Assembly: GCA_903823665.1 (NCBI GenBank)
Contig: CAIJTR010000146.1
Coordinates: 1 to 62,219, forward strand
Direction: 5' to 3'
Source: an uncultured Rhodospirillales bacterium
Lineage (GTDB): Bacteria > Pseudomonadota > Alphaproteobacteria > Acetobacterales > Acetobacteraceae
DNA: 62,219 nt
Position 1 is the first letter of the stretch, and every line of letters starts with the position of its first letter. Of the stretch, positions 26,038 through 35,392 are shown one piece after another. Under the pieces are notes generated by a model, which made no database searches, had not been told where the DNA came from, and saw only the letters and a program-made list of their open reading frames with translations. A program made the translations under genes and the position numbers.

Positions 26038-27657
26038 TTGGAAAGTCTTCTCGTGGCCACAAAACTGCCTGTCATCCAATCCCGCCACGGTATGGTAGCC
26101 GCAGCGCATCCGCTAGCTGCGGCGGCTGGTGCCGGTGTTCTTCGAGACGGTGGGAACGCCTTTGACGCTGCTGCGGCAACGGCTGCGATGCTGAATGTGG
26201 TCGAGCCGTTCATGTCGGGTATGGCGGGCTTGGGGCTGGCGACCATGTGGGTGGCGGCTGAGAGACGGATACGCGTTCTGGACTTTGTCCCGCCCGTTCC
26301 AGCGAGCTTTCCCGTGGAGCGCTTTTCACAGCGCAGTGAGTTGGATCGTGGTGCTGCACCCGTTGCACCACCGGGGAATCTGGCTGGTTGGTGCGAAATG
26401 GTCCGGTCGTATGGGACGCTGCCGTTGTCTTCGATCTTCGCGCCGGCGGTGAAAGTGGCGGCTGAGGGCTTTCCGCTTCAGGCATTCGGAGCCCACGAGT
26501 TTGCCGATCTGGCCGGTGTCATGGCGGGCTATCCCGCTTTGTTCGAGAACTGGTCGGCGACCTATGGTGCGCATGGGCAAAACGCCAAGCCGGGCTCGAT
26601 CATCCGGCAGCCGCAATTATCGGACACCTTGGCAGCAGTGGGGCGCGAGGGGCCAGGGTATCTGTATGGCGGCGACCTTGGGGCGCGCATTGTCGCTCAT
26701 ATCCAGTCGCTTGGCGGAACTTTGACGTTGCAGGACCTGCGCCACGTGCAGCCGATTTGGAAAGAACCGGTCAGCGCGTCCTATCGGGGGGTGGATATTC
26801 ATATGCCGCCGCCGCCATGCGAGAGTTTTCAGATATTGCTGGCATTGCGCATGCTGGAAGCAGTGGAGTTTGGCCACCTGCCGCGCGATGGGGTCGATCA
26901 TCTCGACCTCGTCTATCGCGCCATTCGCCTGGCTGCTGGGATGCGCATTGCCAACAATGATCCATCGCCTGAGGTTTTGGCGGGCTTGTTGTCTGATGCG
27001 CAGATTGCTCAGGCCAGTGTGAAGCTGATGAGTGGAATTGCGGTCGAGGGCCCGACGGAACAATGGGTGCCGACGCAGGGGCAGATTGCCAAGGATTTCA
27101 ACACGACGTCGTTTTCAATTGCGGATCGTGAGGGCAATCTGGTGTGTGTCACACAAAGCCTTGGCAGTGCGTTCGGCAGTGGTGTTGTGGTTCCGGGCAC
27201 TGGTGTTTGCCTCAACAATTTTCTGTATTGGGCCGATGTTCAAAAGGGCAGCCCTAATCTTGCGAAGGCGGGCGGTGCTTTGCCGATCTGTATGGCTCCT
27301 AGCATCTCGTTGCGTGATGGTGTGCCAGTTCTCGCATTGGGCACGCCCGGCAGTTACGGCATATTGCAAACCCAAGTGCAGGCGATGGTGCAATATTTCG
27401 ATTACGGAATTGATCTGCAGCACGCCATCGAGGCACCGCGTGGCCGCCTGACGGATGGACGGTCGGTGCTGATCGAGGACCGCATTGGGACGGACACAGT
27501 GGCGGCGCTTCGCGCAAGGGGGCACGACGCTGCATTGTTCGGTGCTGACTGGACGATGAAAGTGGGCGGTATGCAGGCCGTGGCGATCAACCCCGCAACC
27601 GGCATTATGACGGGTGCCGCCGATCCCCGCCGCGATGGGCGGGTATCAGGTGTTTGA
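26038..27657 (+). CDS. Gamma-glutamyltranspeptidase-family Ntn hydrolase
   Basis: About 539 residues. The large-subunit part has GNAFDAAAATAAMLNVVEP, and the self-cleavage site is the N-terminal Thr of the small subunit in NTTSFSIADREGN, followed by SLGSAFGSG. There is no obvious signal peptide, unlike E. coli Ggt, so it may be a cytoplasmic paralogue acting on gamma-glutamyl or acyl amides. The start is uncertain: TTG 26038 or GTG 26053, neither with a strong ribosome site. It is followed 30 bases later by a DUF1028 gene, a known neighbour type. Confidence 0.83.
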   Translation: MESLLVATKLPVIQSRHGMVAAAHPLAAAAGAGVLRDGGNAFDAAAATAAMLNVVEPFMSGMAGLGLATMWVAAERRIRVLDFVPPVPASFPVERFSQRSELDRGAAPVAPPGNLAGWCEMVRSYGTLPLSSIFAPAVKVAAEGFPLQAFGAHEFADLAGVMAGYPALFENWSATYGAHGQNAKPGSIIRQPQLSDTLAAVGREGPGYLYGGDLGARIVAHIQSLGGTLTLQDLRHVQPIWKEPVSASYRGVDIHMPPPPCESFQILLALRMLEAVEFGHLPRDGVDHLDLVYRAIRLAAGMRIANNDPSPEVLAGLLSDAQIAQASVKLMSGIAVEGPTEQWVPTQGQIAKDFNTTSFSIADREGNLVCVTQSLGSAFGSGVVVPGTGVCLNNFLYWADVQKGSPNLAKAGGALPICMAPSISLRDGVPVLALGTPGSYGILQTQVQAMVQYFDYGIDLQHAIEAPRGRLTDGRSVLIEDRIGTDTVAALRARGHDAALFGADWTMKVGGMQAVAINPATGIMTGAADPRRDGRVSGV

Positions 27658-27687
27658 AGATATAGCGCGACACATTCGGAGCATGGC

Positions 27688-28407
27688 ATGACCTGGTCTA
27701 TCGCAACGTATGATGCCGCGACGGGTGCATTTGCCGTGGCAGTCGCCACCAAGAACCTTGCCGTGGGTGCGACCGTGCCGCACCTTCGGGCAGGCGTTGG
27801 TGCTGTGGCAACGCAGTCTATTTCCAACCGCTACCTGGGACCGGCTGTGCTTGATGGCATGGAGCGTGGACTTAAGCCGGACGCAGCGATAGCCGAGGCT
27901 ATTGGTGCTGATGCTGGGCGCGAACTTCGCCAAGTTCATGCGGTTGATCGTTTCGGACGCACTGCGGCATGGACCGGCGAGAATTGTGTGATGTGGTGCG
28001 GCAGTTCGTCCAGTGTTGCTGTGAGCGTGGCCGGGAATATGCTGGCCAATTCGGAGGTGGTGCCGGCCACTCTGGCGGCATTTATGGCCGAGCCGGATCA
28101 GTTGCTACCGGAGCGGATGATGGCCGCGATGCTCGCCGGCGATGCCGCTGGCGGGGATCGGCGCGGGCGGCAGTCATCCGCCATGGTGCTGACCACGACA
28201 GAAGATTTCCCAGACCTTAATTTGCGGGTGGATGATCACACGATGCCGCTCGTTGAGTTGCAGCGCCTTTTGGCGATTTGGCGGCGTGACAGGGCGCCTT
28301 TGCTTGGCAACATGCCGCGCAAGGCGGACCCGGCTGGCGTTATAGACCTTGATGCAATCGAAGCACCTTGGATAGCAGCCGGACTGGATTTGCGCCTTCG
28401 TCGGTGA
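27688..28407 (+). CDS. DUF1028-family protein
   Basis: A 239-residue protein with the family landmarks: SIATYDAATGAFAVAVATKN at the N-terminus, GVGAVATQS, RQVHAVD, GNMLAN and GDRRGRQSSAM. The biochemical role of DUF1028 proteins is not established; they resemble Ntn hydrolases and often sit beside gamma-glutamyltranspeptidase-like or amidase genes, as here. It is cytoplasmic, with no leader. It ends 39 bases before the convergent EPS genes. Confidence 0.82.
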   Translation: MTWSIATYDAATGAFAVAVATKNLAVGATVPHLRAGVGAVATQSISNRYLGPAVLDGMERGLKPDAAIAEAIGADAGRELRQVHAVDRFGRTAAWTGENCVMWCGSSSSVAVSVAGNMLANSEVVPATLAAFMAEPDQLLPERMMAAMLAGDAAGGDRRGRQSSAMVLTTTEDFPDLNLRVDDHTMPLVELQRLLAIWRRDRAPLLGNMPRKADPAGVIDLDAIEAPWIAAGLDLRLRR

Positions 28408-28446
28408 AGTTGATAGTGGTCACTTATAGCTGGCGTTCATGTTGCT

Positions 28447-29787
28447 TTAGAATGCTTGAGCGGCAGCCAGTGGTTCGTGGCCGTTATCAACCTGCTCTAC
28501 CGCTCGATTGTCCCGTACGGCTGGTGATATACCTCGCTTCATGGCGCTGCCGATGAGAAGCAACGCTGGCCAAATCAGATATGCAAGTATCTCAAGGTTT
28601 TCGCCAAAACTGTAGAAAATCACCATCAACGTCATCGTCAGTCCCAAACGTCCGATCCGTGTGATCTGCGCCAGGATGAGCATCTCAAATACGGTCCAGA
28701 GCAACGGTCCGAGCAGGGCAACCAGCCCAACAATGCCCTTGACGTAAAGCAGCCCGTACCACGTGTGGTGACTGCCGATTGGCATGAATTCCACGAAGTG
28801 GGTACCACGGACGACCACGCCGTGTCCCCAGATGGGAGCGTCCTCCTGCCAGCGCGCAACAGCGATGCGGCCGAGCGCCTCTCGCACACGCGTTGAGTCC
28901 ATTCGAGCGGAACGGAAAGCGCTGACAGCACTTTGGATGGTGTCGATGACGGTATCGGCCAGCAATCCGATGATCGCACTGACGCCGCCACCCACCGCCA
29001 GCAGCCATGGGCGCGACAGTCGCGAAAGCGACCATATGAGGGGCGGGTAAATCACCAGAAACAACTCGGCCATGCGGCTGCGTGTCATCAGGCAGATCAT
29101 GACGGAGACGATGATTCCAACAACTTTGAAGAAACGTGCACGTTCGTGCATGGCGAGCACGAAAAGCATGTTGCCCATCATGCCCGCTGCCGGAGCCCAG
29201 GGTGCCACAAACTGCCAGCGCAATGAGTTATCGGAGGGATCAACAATATAAAGGTAGACAGAAAAAAATTCTGGCCCCGGCCCTCCGATCGCCTGCAGCG
29301 GCGATATGTAAAGCTTACTTGGGAGATGGGCGATGCCAGCGAGGATCAGGAATGGCATCAGGATGAGCGTTTGCAGGCCGAACCAACCGGCGGCCCGAAT
29401 GACAAGCTGCGGCCTGATGCGCAGGCATGCTCCGGCGAAGGGGAACATCGCCAGCATGGCCCAGCCCTTCAGCCAGCCAATGGATGACTTCAGCGTCTGG
29501 CCAAAGCCCAACTCCCAGGCAATATGCGCGACGAGGAGGGACAACAGCATCATCCCCATCCCAATCCACCACACTACAACACCTGCCGGCACTTGGGGCT
29601 TGCGCCCACGCGAAATATCCCAGGACGAGCTGAAACTTCGCCACACGTAAATGCCCATCAGCGATACGGCTAGAAGTGGGCCTATGAGATACATCGCACC
29701 AAGCACGTAAAAGCCCCATGCCCACACCAGGGCCGCGAAGATCAGGCGCTCTTCAGGATTTTCTGGAATAATTCGATGCGTAGCCAT
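28447..29787 (-). CDS. Wzy/WaaL-like polysaccharide polymerase or O-antigen ligase-family membrane protein
   Basis: A 446-residue inner-membrane protein with about ten hydrophobic segments. The large periplasmic loop region carries R-rich and PIWGHG / GSHHTWYGLLYVKG motifs typical of the WaaL/Wzy superfamily. In this EPS locus the likely role is polymerisation of lipid-linked repeat units (Wzy). It begins inside the end of the Wzz-like gene (46-base overlap), with a weak ribosome site, so coupling is likely. A ligase role cannot be excluded. Confidence 0.75.
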   Translation of the reverse strand: MATHRIIPENPEERLIFAALVWAWGFYVLGAMYLIGPLLAVSLMGIYVWRSFSSSWDISRGRKPQVPAGVVVWWIGMGMMLLSLLVAHIAWELGFGQTLKSSIGWLKGWAMLAMFPFAGACLRIRPQLVIRAAGWFGLQTLILMPFLILAGIAHLPSKLYISPLQAIGGPGPEFFSVYLYIVDPSDNSLRWQFVAPWAPAAGMMGNMLFVLAMHERARFFKVVGIIVSVMICLMTRSRMAELFLVIYPPLIWSLSRLSRPWLLAVGGGVSAIIGLLADTVIDTIQSAVSAFRSARMDSTRVREALGRIAVARWQEDAPIWGHGVVVRGTHFVEFMPIGSHHTWYGLLYVKGIVGLVALLGPLLWTVFEMLILAQITRIGRLGLTMTLMVIFYSFGENLEILAYLIWPALLLIGSAMKRGISPAVRDNRAVEQVDNGHEPLAAAQAF

Positions 29788-31139
29788 GAAAGCACCAATG
29801 CGGCAATGATAAGGAAAGTGGCCCCCAGGCCCCCCGCCACAGCCAGCACTGGCGAGGGTGAACTTGGTTTGGCAGGTGTCAGCGGTGCCTCGAAGGTCTG
29901 TAGCATCGGATATGAGGCGAAGTAATCTGATTTGCTTGTATCGATGCGCGCGAGGGCAGACGTGAAGACGGCCTCAGCCACCTGAACGTCGCGGCGGAGA
30001 TTGTCGAGATGTGAGGCATCATCAGCCAGGCGAATAACGCGCTGTTGCTCTCGTTCCAGTTGGGAGTTGAGCTCTTTCAATTCTGCTGACATTGCGGCGA
30101 TGTCGGAAACCTGGCCTAAAAGTCTCTCAAACAGGCGCGCACGCTCATCGCGCAGACTGACATCGCGCAGTTTGAGGAGTTCGGCGCGTTTCAACCCGGA
30201 GAGCGCGTTTCCTCGTTCGACAAGTTTGGCAAGCACGCTGTCGCGTTCCGCTTGATCATCAACGAGTTTGGGATTGGCGGTGCCATGAGTGCCGGAGCGA
30301 GATGCGATCTCGGTATCCTGTTTGGCGAGCGTCTCAAGCAGCGATTGGAACAGGGGATCGGCACGCAGCACCATTGCTGTGCTCGCCTGCTCTGGTGATA
30401 GCCCGAGCAGACGGCTGAGTTCGGCAACGCCGCTTCGGCCCTGTGCCAGCTTTGCTTCGATGCCACGCGCCTCATCTCGCACGCGTTCCACTCCGCTTAC
30501 GATGGTTCCGTATTGCTCAATCGACACCAGACCGGTTCGGGCTTGCTGGTCAATCAGCTTTTGCCGGGCTTCCTGCAAACGGGTTTGGTAGCCGCTCAGG
30601 ATGCGTTTGTACGTCGTATCGCGTTGAGCAATCTCGTCCTTGCGCAGATCATCAAGCGTGTCGCGAAACACGCTTCGGATTGCTTCGGCGCGCTGTGTTG
30701 CCTGCTCCGGGGTTCGCCCGGTGATGGAGATGGTGATCAGCTTTGTCTGATCAGCCAGGTCGACACGGGGCAACGGAAAGTGATCAGGATCGTCGCCTGA
30801 AACTCGCGCGGCATCACCCAGAAGGCGATGGCTGAGCAAAAACTTGCGATAATTCTCGGTCGGGCTGAGATCTGGGCTGGAAAATGCCGATGCGGCAGTG
30901 CTTGATGCCGAGCCGATGGATTCAATATTGACGGCACTGCTCGCCCCCGCACCAGGCAGAACCATGACAAACGTAGAGGTATAGCTTTTGGGCAAAAGGA
31001 ACATGTAGGCTGCCACGGTGCCCCAAACGACAATGATGCAAAATAGCGCGGCAATCACATACCGCCGAACGCGGCTATCTGCCCGTCCACCCCGCGTAGC
31101 CCGCCGTATCAGGCGCCGAGGCGTGTGAAGACCGGACAT
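29742..31139 (-). CDS. Wzz/GumC-type polysaccharide chain-length/co-polymerase protein
   Basis: About 465 residues. A transmembrane helix near residues 30-50 is followed by a long predicted coiled-coil periplasmic region and a second helix at the C-terminus preceded by the Pro-rich segment PLTPAKPSSPSP. This is the PCP architecture. No bacterial tyrosine-kinase (Walker-type) domain is attached and no separate kinase is in the locus, so it is a kinase-less form. ATG 31139 lies 17 bases after the Wza-like stop; the longer frame to 31241 runs inside that gene. Confidence 0.82.
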   Translation of the reverse strand: MSGLHTPRRLIRRATRGGRADSRVRRYVIAALFCIIVVWGTVAAYMFLLPKSYTSTFVMVLPGAGASSAVNIESIGSASSTAASAFSSPDLSPTENYRKFLLSHRLLGDAARVSGDDPDHFPLPRVDLADQTKLITISITGRTPEQATQRAEAIRSVFRDTLDDLRKDEIAQRDTTYKRILSGYQTRLQEARQKLIDQQARTGLVSIEQYGTIVSGVERVRDEARGIEAKLAQGRSGVAELSRLLGLSPEQASTAMVLRADPLFQSLLETLAKQDTEIASRSGTHGTANPKLVDDQAERDSVLAKLVERGNALSGLKRAELLKLRDVSLRDERARLFERLLGQVSDIAAMSAELKELNSQLEREQQRVIRLADDASHLDNLRRDVQVAEAVFTSALARIDTSKSDYFASYPMLQTFEAPLTPAKPSSPSPVLAVAGGLGATFLIIAALVLSWLRIELFQKILKSA

Positions 31140-31156
31140 CTCGGTGGGGGCGGTCT

Positions 31157-32365
31157 TCAAGGCTTCACAATTCCCCCGAGCAAAATGTCCAAAGCTGTTT
31201 TTGCGACATCGCGCAGATTGGTGACCCGGCTGTCGTAGCACGCGATCGCGTCATTCGGCAGGATAATGGGATTGTATCCGTCTCGATCGGATCGACGAAC
31301 GAGGTCCTCGATCCGTCGTTCGATAACCTCGCTCTTGCCGGTCACCGGATTGATTGAAATCAGCACGCCGTAGCGATCAGCATTGGTTGATTGAATGCCG
31401 CCGACGCAGTTGCCGGACACCAGCGCCTGTAAGAAGTTGGTGCCGTAGGGGAAGTTGGTCGCCTCATGATTGACGGCTGATTGGGCGTTGCTGCTCGCCG
31501 GTGTTGTCAGGTTCGAAATGAAAGTGCGCACGCCTGGTGGGGTGATGCTGGAGGGGCGGGCAAGGGCCAGCTGGAAACAGCCACGGCTTGAAACTTCAAC
31601 CTGATCACCGTCTGCGAGTAGCACATCATTGGCGTCATCGCCGGTTAGCAGGCCGCCGAGATTGACCCAGTGCCGCTGACCTCGACGGGTGAGCGTGATG
31701 CGGGTTATTTCAGCATCGGGCCGCACGCCCCCGGCACTCGCCAATGCGTTGCTAACTGCACGGCCAAGCGCATGGTCGCCGGCGGCCGTATCGTGCGTGA
31801 CGTCACGATCCTGCGCGTTTTTGTTGTTGATCACCACCTGCCCGGGAAGAAACACCGCGCCCGCCACGCGCACGCGGATTGGGCCACGATCCAGCAGCTT
31901 CAAAGCGATATGCGCATGGCCAGCACGAAAGTAACGATTTTCGACCAAACGGCGCGACAGTTCGGCTTCCGCCTGCTGCACCGTCATACCGCGCACGTTC
32001 AGATCGCCTAGCTGGTCGAACGAGAGAACGAAGCCGGTATCGACCTTGAACAGTCCGGTTGGTGCCTCGTTGCCTGGCAACGTCAGCCGGACGAGATCTC
32101 CGGGCGAGAGCGGCATGGCATCCTCTCCCGGCAACCGCAACTCAATGTCCAACCCCTGCTCGAGTGCCAGTGGGGTGGTGCAGCGCTCCTGGTTCCAGCG
32201 AATGGCGTCGCCAGCTTGTTGATCGATCCTTGCGGGCATCACGCGGCGTTCAGCCATGTAGCTGGCGCTGCTGTTGAGATTGACGGTATTGGTGGGCTGT
32301 TCCCACGGTTCGCCGCACCCGGACAGGCTAGCGCAGAGCACTATTGCCAGGATGCGGCGGAGCAT
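31157..32365 (-). CDS. Wza-like polysaccharide export outer-membrane lipoprotein
   Basis: About 402 residues. The leader MLRRILAIVLCASLSGC carries a lipobox (LSGC), so the mature protein starts with a lipidated Cys and would form the outer-membrane export channel. The Poly_export and SLBB-like region follows (LSPGDLVRLTL, MTVQQAEAELSRRL, VAGAVFLPGQV). The start is ATG 32365, overlapping the TGA of the glycosyltransferase as TGATG; the 67-residue extension to 32566 is out of character. Confidence 0.86.
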   Translation of the reverse strand: MLRRILAIVLCASLSGCGEPWEQPTNTVNLNSSASYMAERRVMPARIDQQAGDAIRWNQERCTTPLALEQGLDIELRLPGEDAMPLSPGDLVRLTLPGNEAPTGLFKVDTGFVLSFDQLGDLNVRGMTVQQAEAELSRRLVENRYFRAGHAHIALKLLDRGPIRVRVAGAVFLPGQVVINNKNAQDRDVTHDTAAGDHALGRAVSNALASAGGVRPDAEITRITLTRRGQRHWVNLGGLLTGDDANDVLLADGDQVEVSSRGCFQLALARPSSITPPGVRTFISNLTTPASSNAQSAVNHEATNFPYGTNFLQALVSGNCVGGIQSTNADRYGVLISINPVTGKSEVIERRIEDLVRRSDRDGYNPIILPNDAIACYDSRVTNLRDVAKTALDILLGGIVKP

Positions 32366-33378
32366 CAGGCGGCTCCCGCGACCATCGCATCGGCCTGCGG
32401 TGCCATTGCGCGATACAATTCCTCCCACTCGGACACCTTTCGTGCGAGGCTGCCGGCTGCTGAACGCCTGGCCGCCCGCCCCATTGTTGCGCGATCCTTC
32501 TTTGCAAGTTCGATGATTGCAGCCGCGAGGGAGATGGGATCGTCGTGTGGCACAAGCAGACCCCAATCCTGATGTATCTGTTCAATAAGCCCATCGACGG
32601 CGCTTGCAATAACTGGTCTTCCCGCCGCTCGAGCCTCGATTGCAACCAATCCGTAGGCCTCCCAGCGAGACGGCACAACGACCGCTTCCACGTCAGAAAG
32701 AATGCGGTCCGGTGACGAGAACTTGCCCCGAAACATAACGTTCTCGATGTCCTTCGCCTGCAGCCGCAATGCAGCCTCATCAGGCCCATATCCGGCGATC
32801 GTCAGGGTCGCTACGTGTGGAGGGACCAGTCGCATCGCCTCTATTAGTATGTCAAAACCTTTCTGTTGGGTGAAGCGGCCATATGCGCCCAAATGCATTG
32901 GGCTATGGGATATTTCAATATCTGCAACATGTGCCAGTGCCGAAACATCCAGTGATTGCACGATAGTTGTGAGTTTATGGTCTTTAACCAGACCAACATC
33001 TTTGATCCACCGGCCTTGGCCATTTGATACCGCAACCACTCTGTCGATTAACCAGTAAGACAATCGCAGCATAAGGCGGAAACGGCTGCGGTGTTCGACC
33101 ATGTTTGCCTCGTAGCTTTCCGTATAGCTGTGCTCGACAACGACCAGTGGACCTCGGAAATTGAGGCGCAGCATGAACAGAAACAGCAGCTTCGCCCACG
33201 ACATTGTGAAGTCGATCAAGACAATATCGGCCGCAAGACGTGGGGGGAGGCTCCAAACCGTTTTGACTTGGCGGATCTCCACTTGAATATCGGCGCTGAA
33301 ATGACCGGCGGTGGTCGAGATACCGCGCATTACGCCACCAACATTGGTATCGTCCACTAGGTTAATCACGCGAATCAT
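32365..33378 (-). CDS. GT4-family glycosyltransferase (EPS)
   Basis: A retaining GT-B glycosyltransferase of about 337 residues. The C-terminal donor domain shows GAYGRFTQQKGFDILIEAMR, the VVPSRWEAYGLVAIEARAAG nucleotide-sugar region and its E-x7-E type motif. ATG 33378 is preferred (AAGGA 9 bases upstream, matching the paralogue's start); ATG 33387 is possible. It is clearly paralogous to the GT4 at 44.1-45.1 kb: both share LDD/VDD-x-x-x-GGV near the start and VEHSYT. Acts at the cytoplasmic face on lipid-linked sugars. Confidence 0.87.
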   Translation of the reverse strand: MIRVINLVDDTNVGGVMRGISTTAGHFSADIQVEIRQVKTVWSLPPRLAADIVLIDFTMSWAKLLFLFMLRLNFRGPLVVVEHSYTESYEANMVEHRSRFRLMLRLSYWLIDRVVAVSNGQGRWIKDVGLVKDHKLTTIVQSLDVSALAHVADIEISHSPMHLGAYGRFTQQKGFDILIEAMRLVPPHVATLTIAGYGPDEAALRLQAKDIENVMFRGKFSSPDRILSDVEAVVVPSRWEAYGLVAIEARAAGRPVIASAVDGLIEQIHQDWGLLVPHDDPISLAAAIIELAKKDRATMGRAARRSAAGSLARKVSEWEELYRAMAPQADAMVAGAA

Positions 33379-33390
33379 CGGCTGCATTCC

Positions 33391-34383
33391 TTACGCGAGC
33401 GATGGGTTGGCGATACGAAGCAATGCCGTGAACGGGCGCTCTGGAATGACCCGCAGCGCCGCGCACGCGATGATCGTGGTTACGGTCTTCACTGGCTCGC
33501 AGGTCACGAGTGCGGGGGCAGTGGTGATCGCGCGCAGGGCGAGGCTGATCGCAAGCCCGCGGTCGCGCATCTGGAACGCGCGCCGGGCGAGATAGCGATA
33601 CTGCCGGGCCCGTGCCATGCGACCATTCCGTGCGATGAAGTCTGGGGCGTATTTCGATACGCTCTTATAAACCTGGTCCCAGGATTCGAGCTGGCGGATG
33701 ACGTCCGCCGAAAGACCGGCACGGTTGATGCGGTATTCTGTGTAGGCACCCGGGAGACCGGCGAAAACCCAATTCGTTTTGAGTGCCACTCGCGTCCAGA
33801 ACTCTACATCCTCAGAGCGTCGAAGCGTTTCGTTGAAATACCATTTGCGATCTTCGTGTGGTACCTGAAATGCCACGTCTTCCAGGGTCTGGCGGCGAAA
33901 TACTGGGATGGAGCCGTTCAGGATGACGCGGCCGCAGAAGACGTCGCGAGCGGTGACGACGCCGAGCTTCGGCTGCTGGCGGATGCCCATGCGCGCGCCG
34001 GTTTCGTCGATCAGGTGGGCTGCTGCATAGCTGGCACCGATATCTGGGCGAGCCCGCAGATGCATCACTTGGCGCTCAAGCTTGTCCGGCAGCATCAGGT
34101 CGTCACTGTCGATGAGGGCAACGAACTCCCCCCGAGCGGCTGCAATGCCGGTGTTCCGTGCGCCAGCGAGGCCACGATTTGCCTGCGAGATAATGCGGAC
34201 GCGTGGGTCGGTGATGCTGCGGCAAATGTCCATGCTGGCATCGTTGCCGCCATCGTCGACCAGGATCAATTCAAGATCGGTAAAGCTTTGGTGCAGCACC
34301 GATTCAATGGCCAAAGCGACATATTTCTCGACGTTGTAGACGGGCATCACGACGGAGACGGTGGGGGTTGCGAGGTTGGTCAT
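33391..34383 (-). CDS. GT2-family glycosyltransferase (EPS)
   Basis: A 330-residue inverting GT-A glycosyltransferase. The N-terminal nucleotide-binding fold is TVSVVMPVYNVEKYV with the LVDDGGNDAS segment, and the metal-binding DxD-like motif is LIDSDDLMLP. AAGGAA lies 9 bases before ATG 34383. It is the middle gene of three glycosyltransferases read leftwards, and its sugar specificity is unknown. Confidence 0.87.
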   Translation of the reverse strand: MTNLATPTVSVVMPVYNVEKYVALAIESVLHQSFTDLELILVDDGGNDASMDICRSITDPRVRIISQANRGLAGARNTGIAAARGEFVALIDSDDLMLPDKLERQVMHLRARPDIGASYAAAHLIDETGARMGIRQQPKLGVVTARDVFCGRVILNGSIPVFRRQTLEDVAFQVPHEDRKWYFNETLRRSEDVEFWTRVALKTNWVFAGLPGAYTEYRINRAGLSADVIRQLESWDQVYKSVSKYAPDFIARNGRMARARQYRYLARRAFQMRDRGLAISLALRAITTAPALVTCEPVKTVTTIIACAALRVIPERPFTALLRIANPSLA

Positions 34384-34432
34384 GGCTGGCGTTCCTTTAT
34401 GAATGCGGGATTGAGGGGTTTGCGTCGCGCGC

Positions 34433-35392
34433 TTAGGCAGCGATGAGCGGGGCGATCAGGCGGTGAGGCAGAAGAAGTGACGCCGCAACCCCGGCGGCGG
34501 TCATCAGCGTCCGGCGGGTTTCACGGCCGAGCAGCGCGCGGGTGTCGGCGCGAAGGGCGGTCCAGAGATAGCGCAGTGCCCGGATGCCGGGCTGGCCGGT
34601 CCGCAGAGCGCGGCGGGCGAGGTAGCGTGCGTGCAGAGCCTTGGCTGGAGCCTCGGCCGCCGCAAAGACATCAGGCGAGCAATATTGGCGAGCGCGCGTC
34701 ATGAGCGCATCCCATCCCCGCTCCATGCGGCTGAGGTCAGCAGAGAGCCCGCCAGCCGAGGTGCGGTAATGCACCAGCGGCGCATCGATGCCGACCACGC
34801 GTGATGATGTGGTTGCGAGCACGCGCACCACAAACTCCTGGTCCTCGGCATAGCGCATGGCATCGTCGAAGCCGCCGACCATTTCGAACACATCGCGGCG
34901 CACGACGATGTTGGAGCTGGTGCAAAGCGGGTTCTCGGCAAGCATATCGACGATTTCGAGTGAGGCGTGATGAGCGGAGCAGCGGCCTTGCGTTTCCATT
35001 TTGCTGTCGAAGAACACCGTGCGGCCGAACGAGATTGCGATGTCTCCGCTCAGGCTGAACTTCTCGCGATGCGCTGAAAGCAGGCCCGAGGCCCAGCGGT
35101 CATCAGAGTCAAGGAAGGCGAGGAGCCGGCCGCGTGCCAATGATGCGCCGTGGTTGCGCGCCGCTGCGGGGCCTGCATTGTGGCAGAGCATCACCCGTCC
35201 GCGCGCGTCGCCACCTATTGCCGTGACCGCTGCCAAAACGCTCCGGTCCCGCGAGCCGTCATCCACAACGATCAGCTCGAAGTCGCCGTCATCCTGCGAC
35301 AGTACACTTTGAATGGCGGACGCAATGGTTGCTTCCGAGTTGTAGCAAGGGATGATGACACTAAAGAGCGGTCTGAGATGAGCGTGAGCCAA
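34433..35392 (-). CDS. GT2-family glycosyltransferase, first gene of the leftward EPS operon (TTG start)
   Basis: A 319-residue GT-A enzyme. FSVIIPCYNSEATI, VVDDGSRD and LDSDDRWASG mark nucleotide-sugar and metal binding. The start is TTG 35392, supported by AGGAGG 5 bases upstream. It begins the leftward EPS transcription unit, with a sigma-54-like element about 40-55 bases before the start. Confidence 0.86.
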   Translation of the reverse strand: MAHAHLRPLFSVIIPCYNSEATIASAIQSVLSQDDGDFELIVVDDGSRDRSVLAAVTAIGGDARGRVMLCHNAGPAAARNHGASLARGRLLAFLDSDDRWASGLLSAHREKFSLSGDIAISFGRTVFFDSKMETQGRCSAHHASLEIVDMLAENPLCTSSNIVVRRDVFEMVGGFDDAMRYAEDQEFVVRVLATTSSRVVGIDAPLVHYRTSAGGLSADLSRMERGWDALMTRARQYCSPDVFAAAEAPAKALHARYLARRALRTGQPGIRALRYLWTALRADTRALLGRETRRTLMTAAGVAASLLLPHRLIAPLIAA

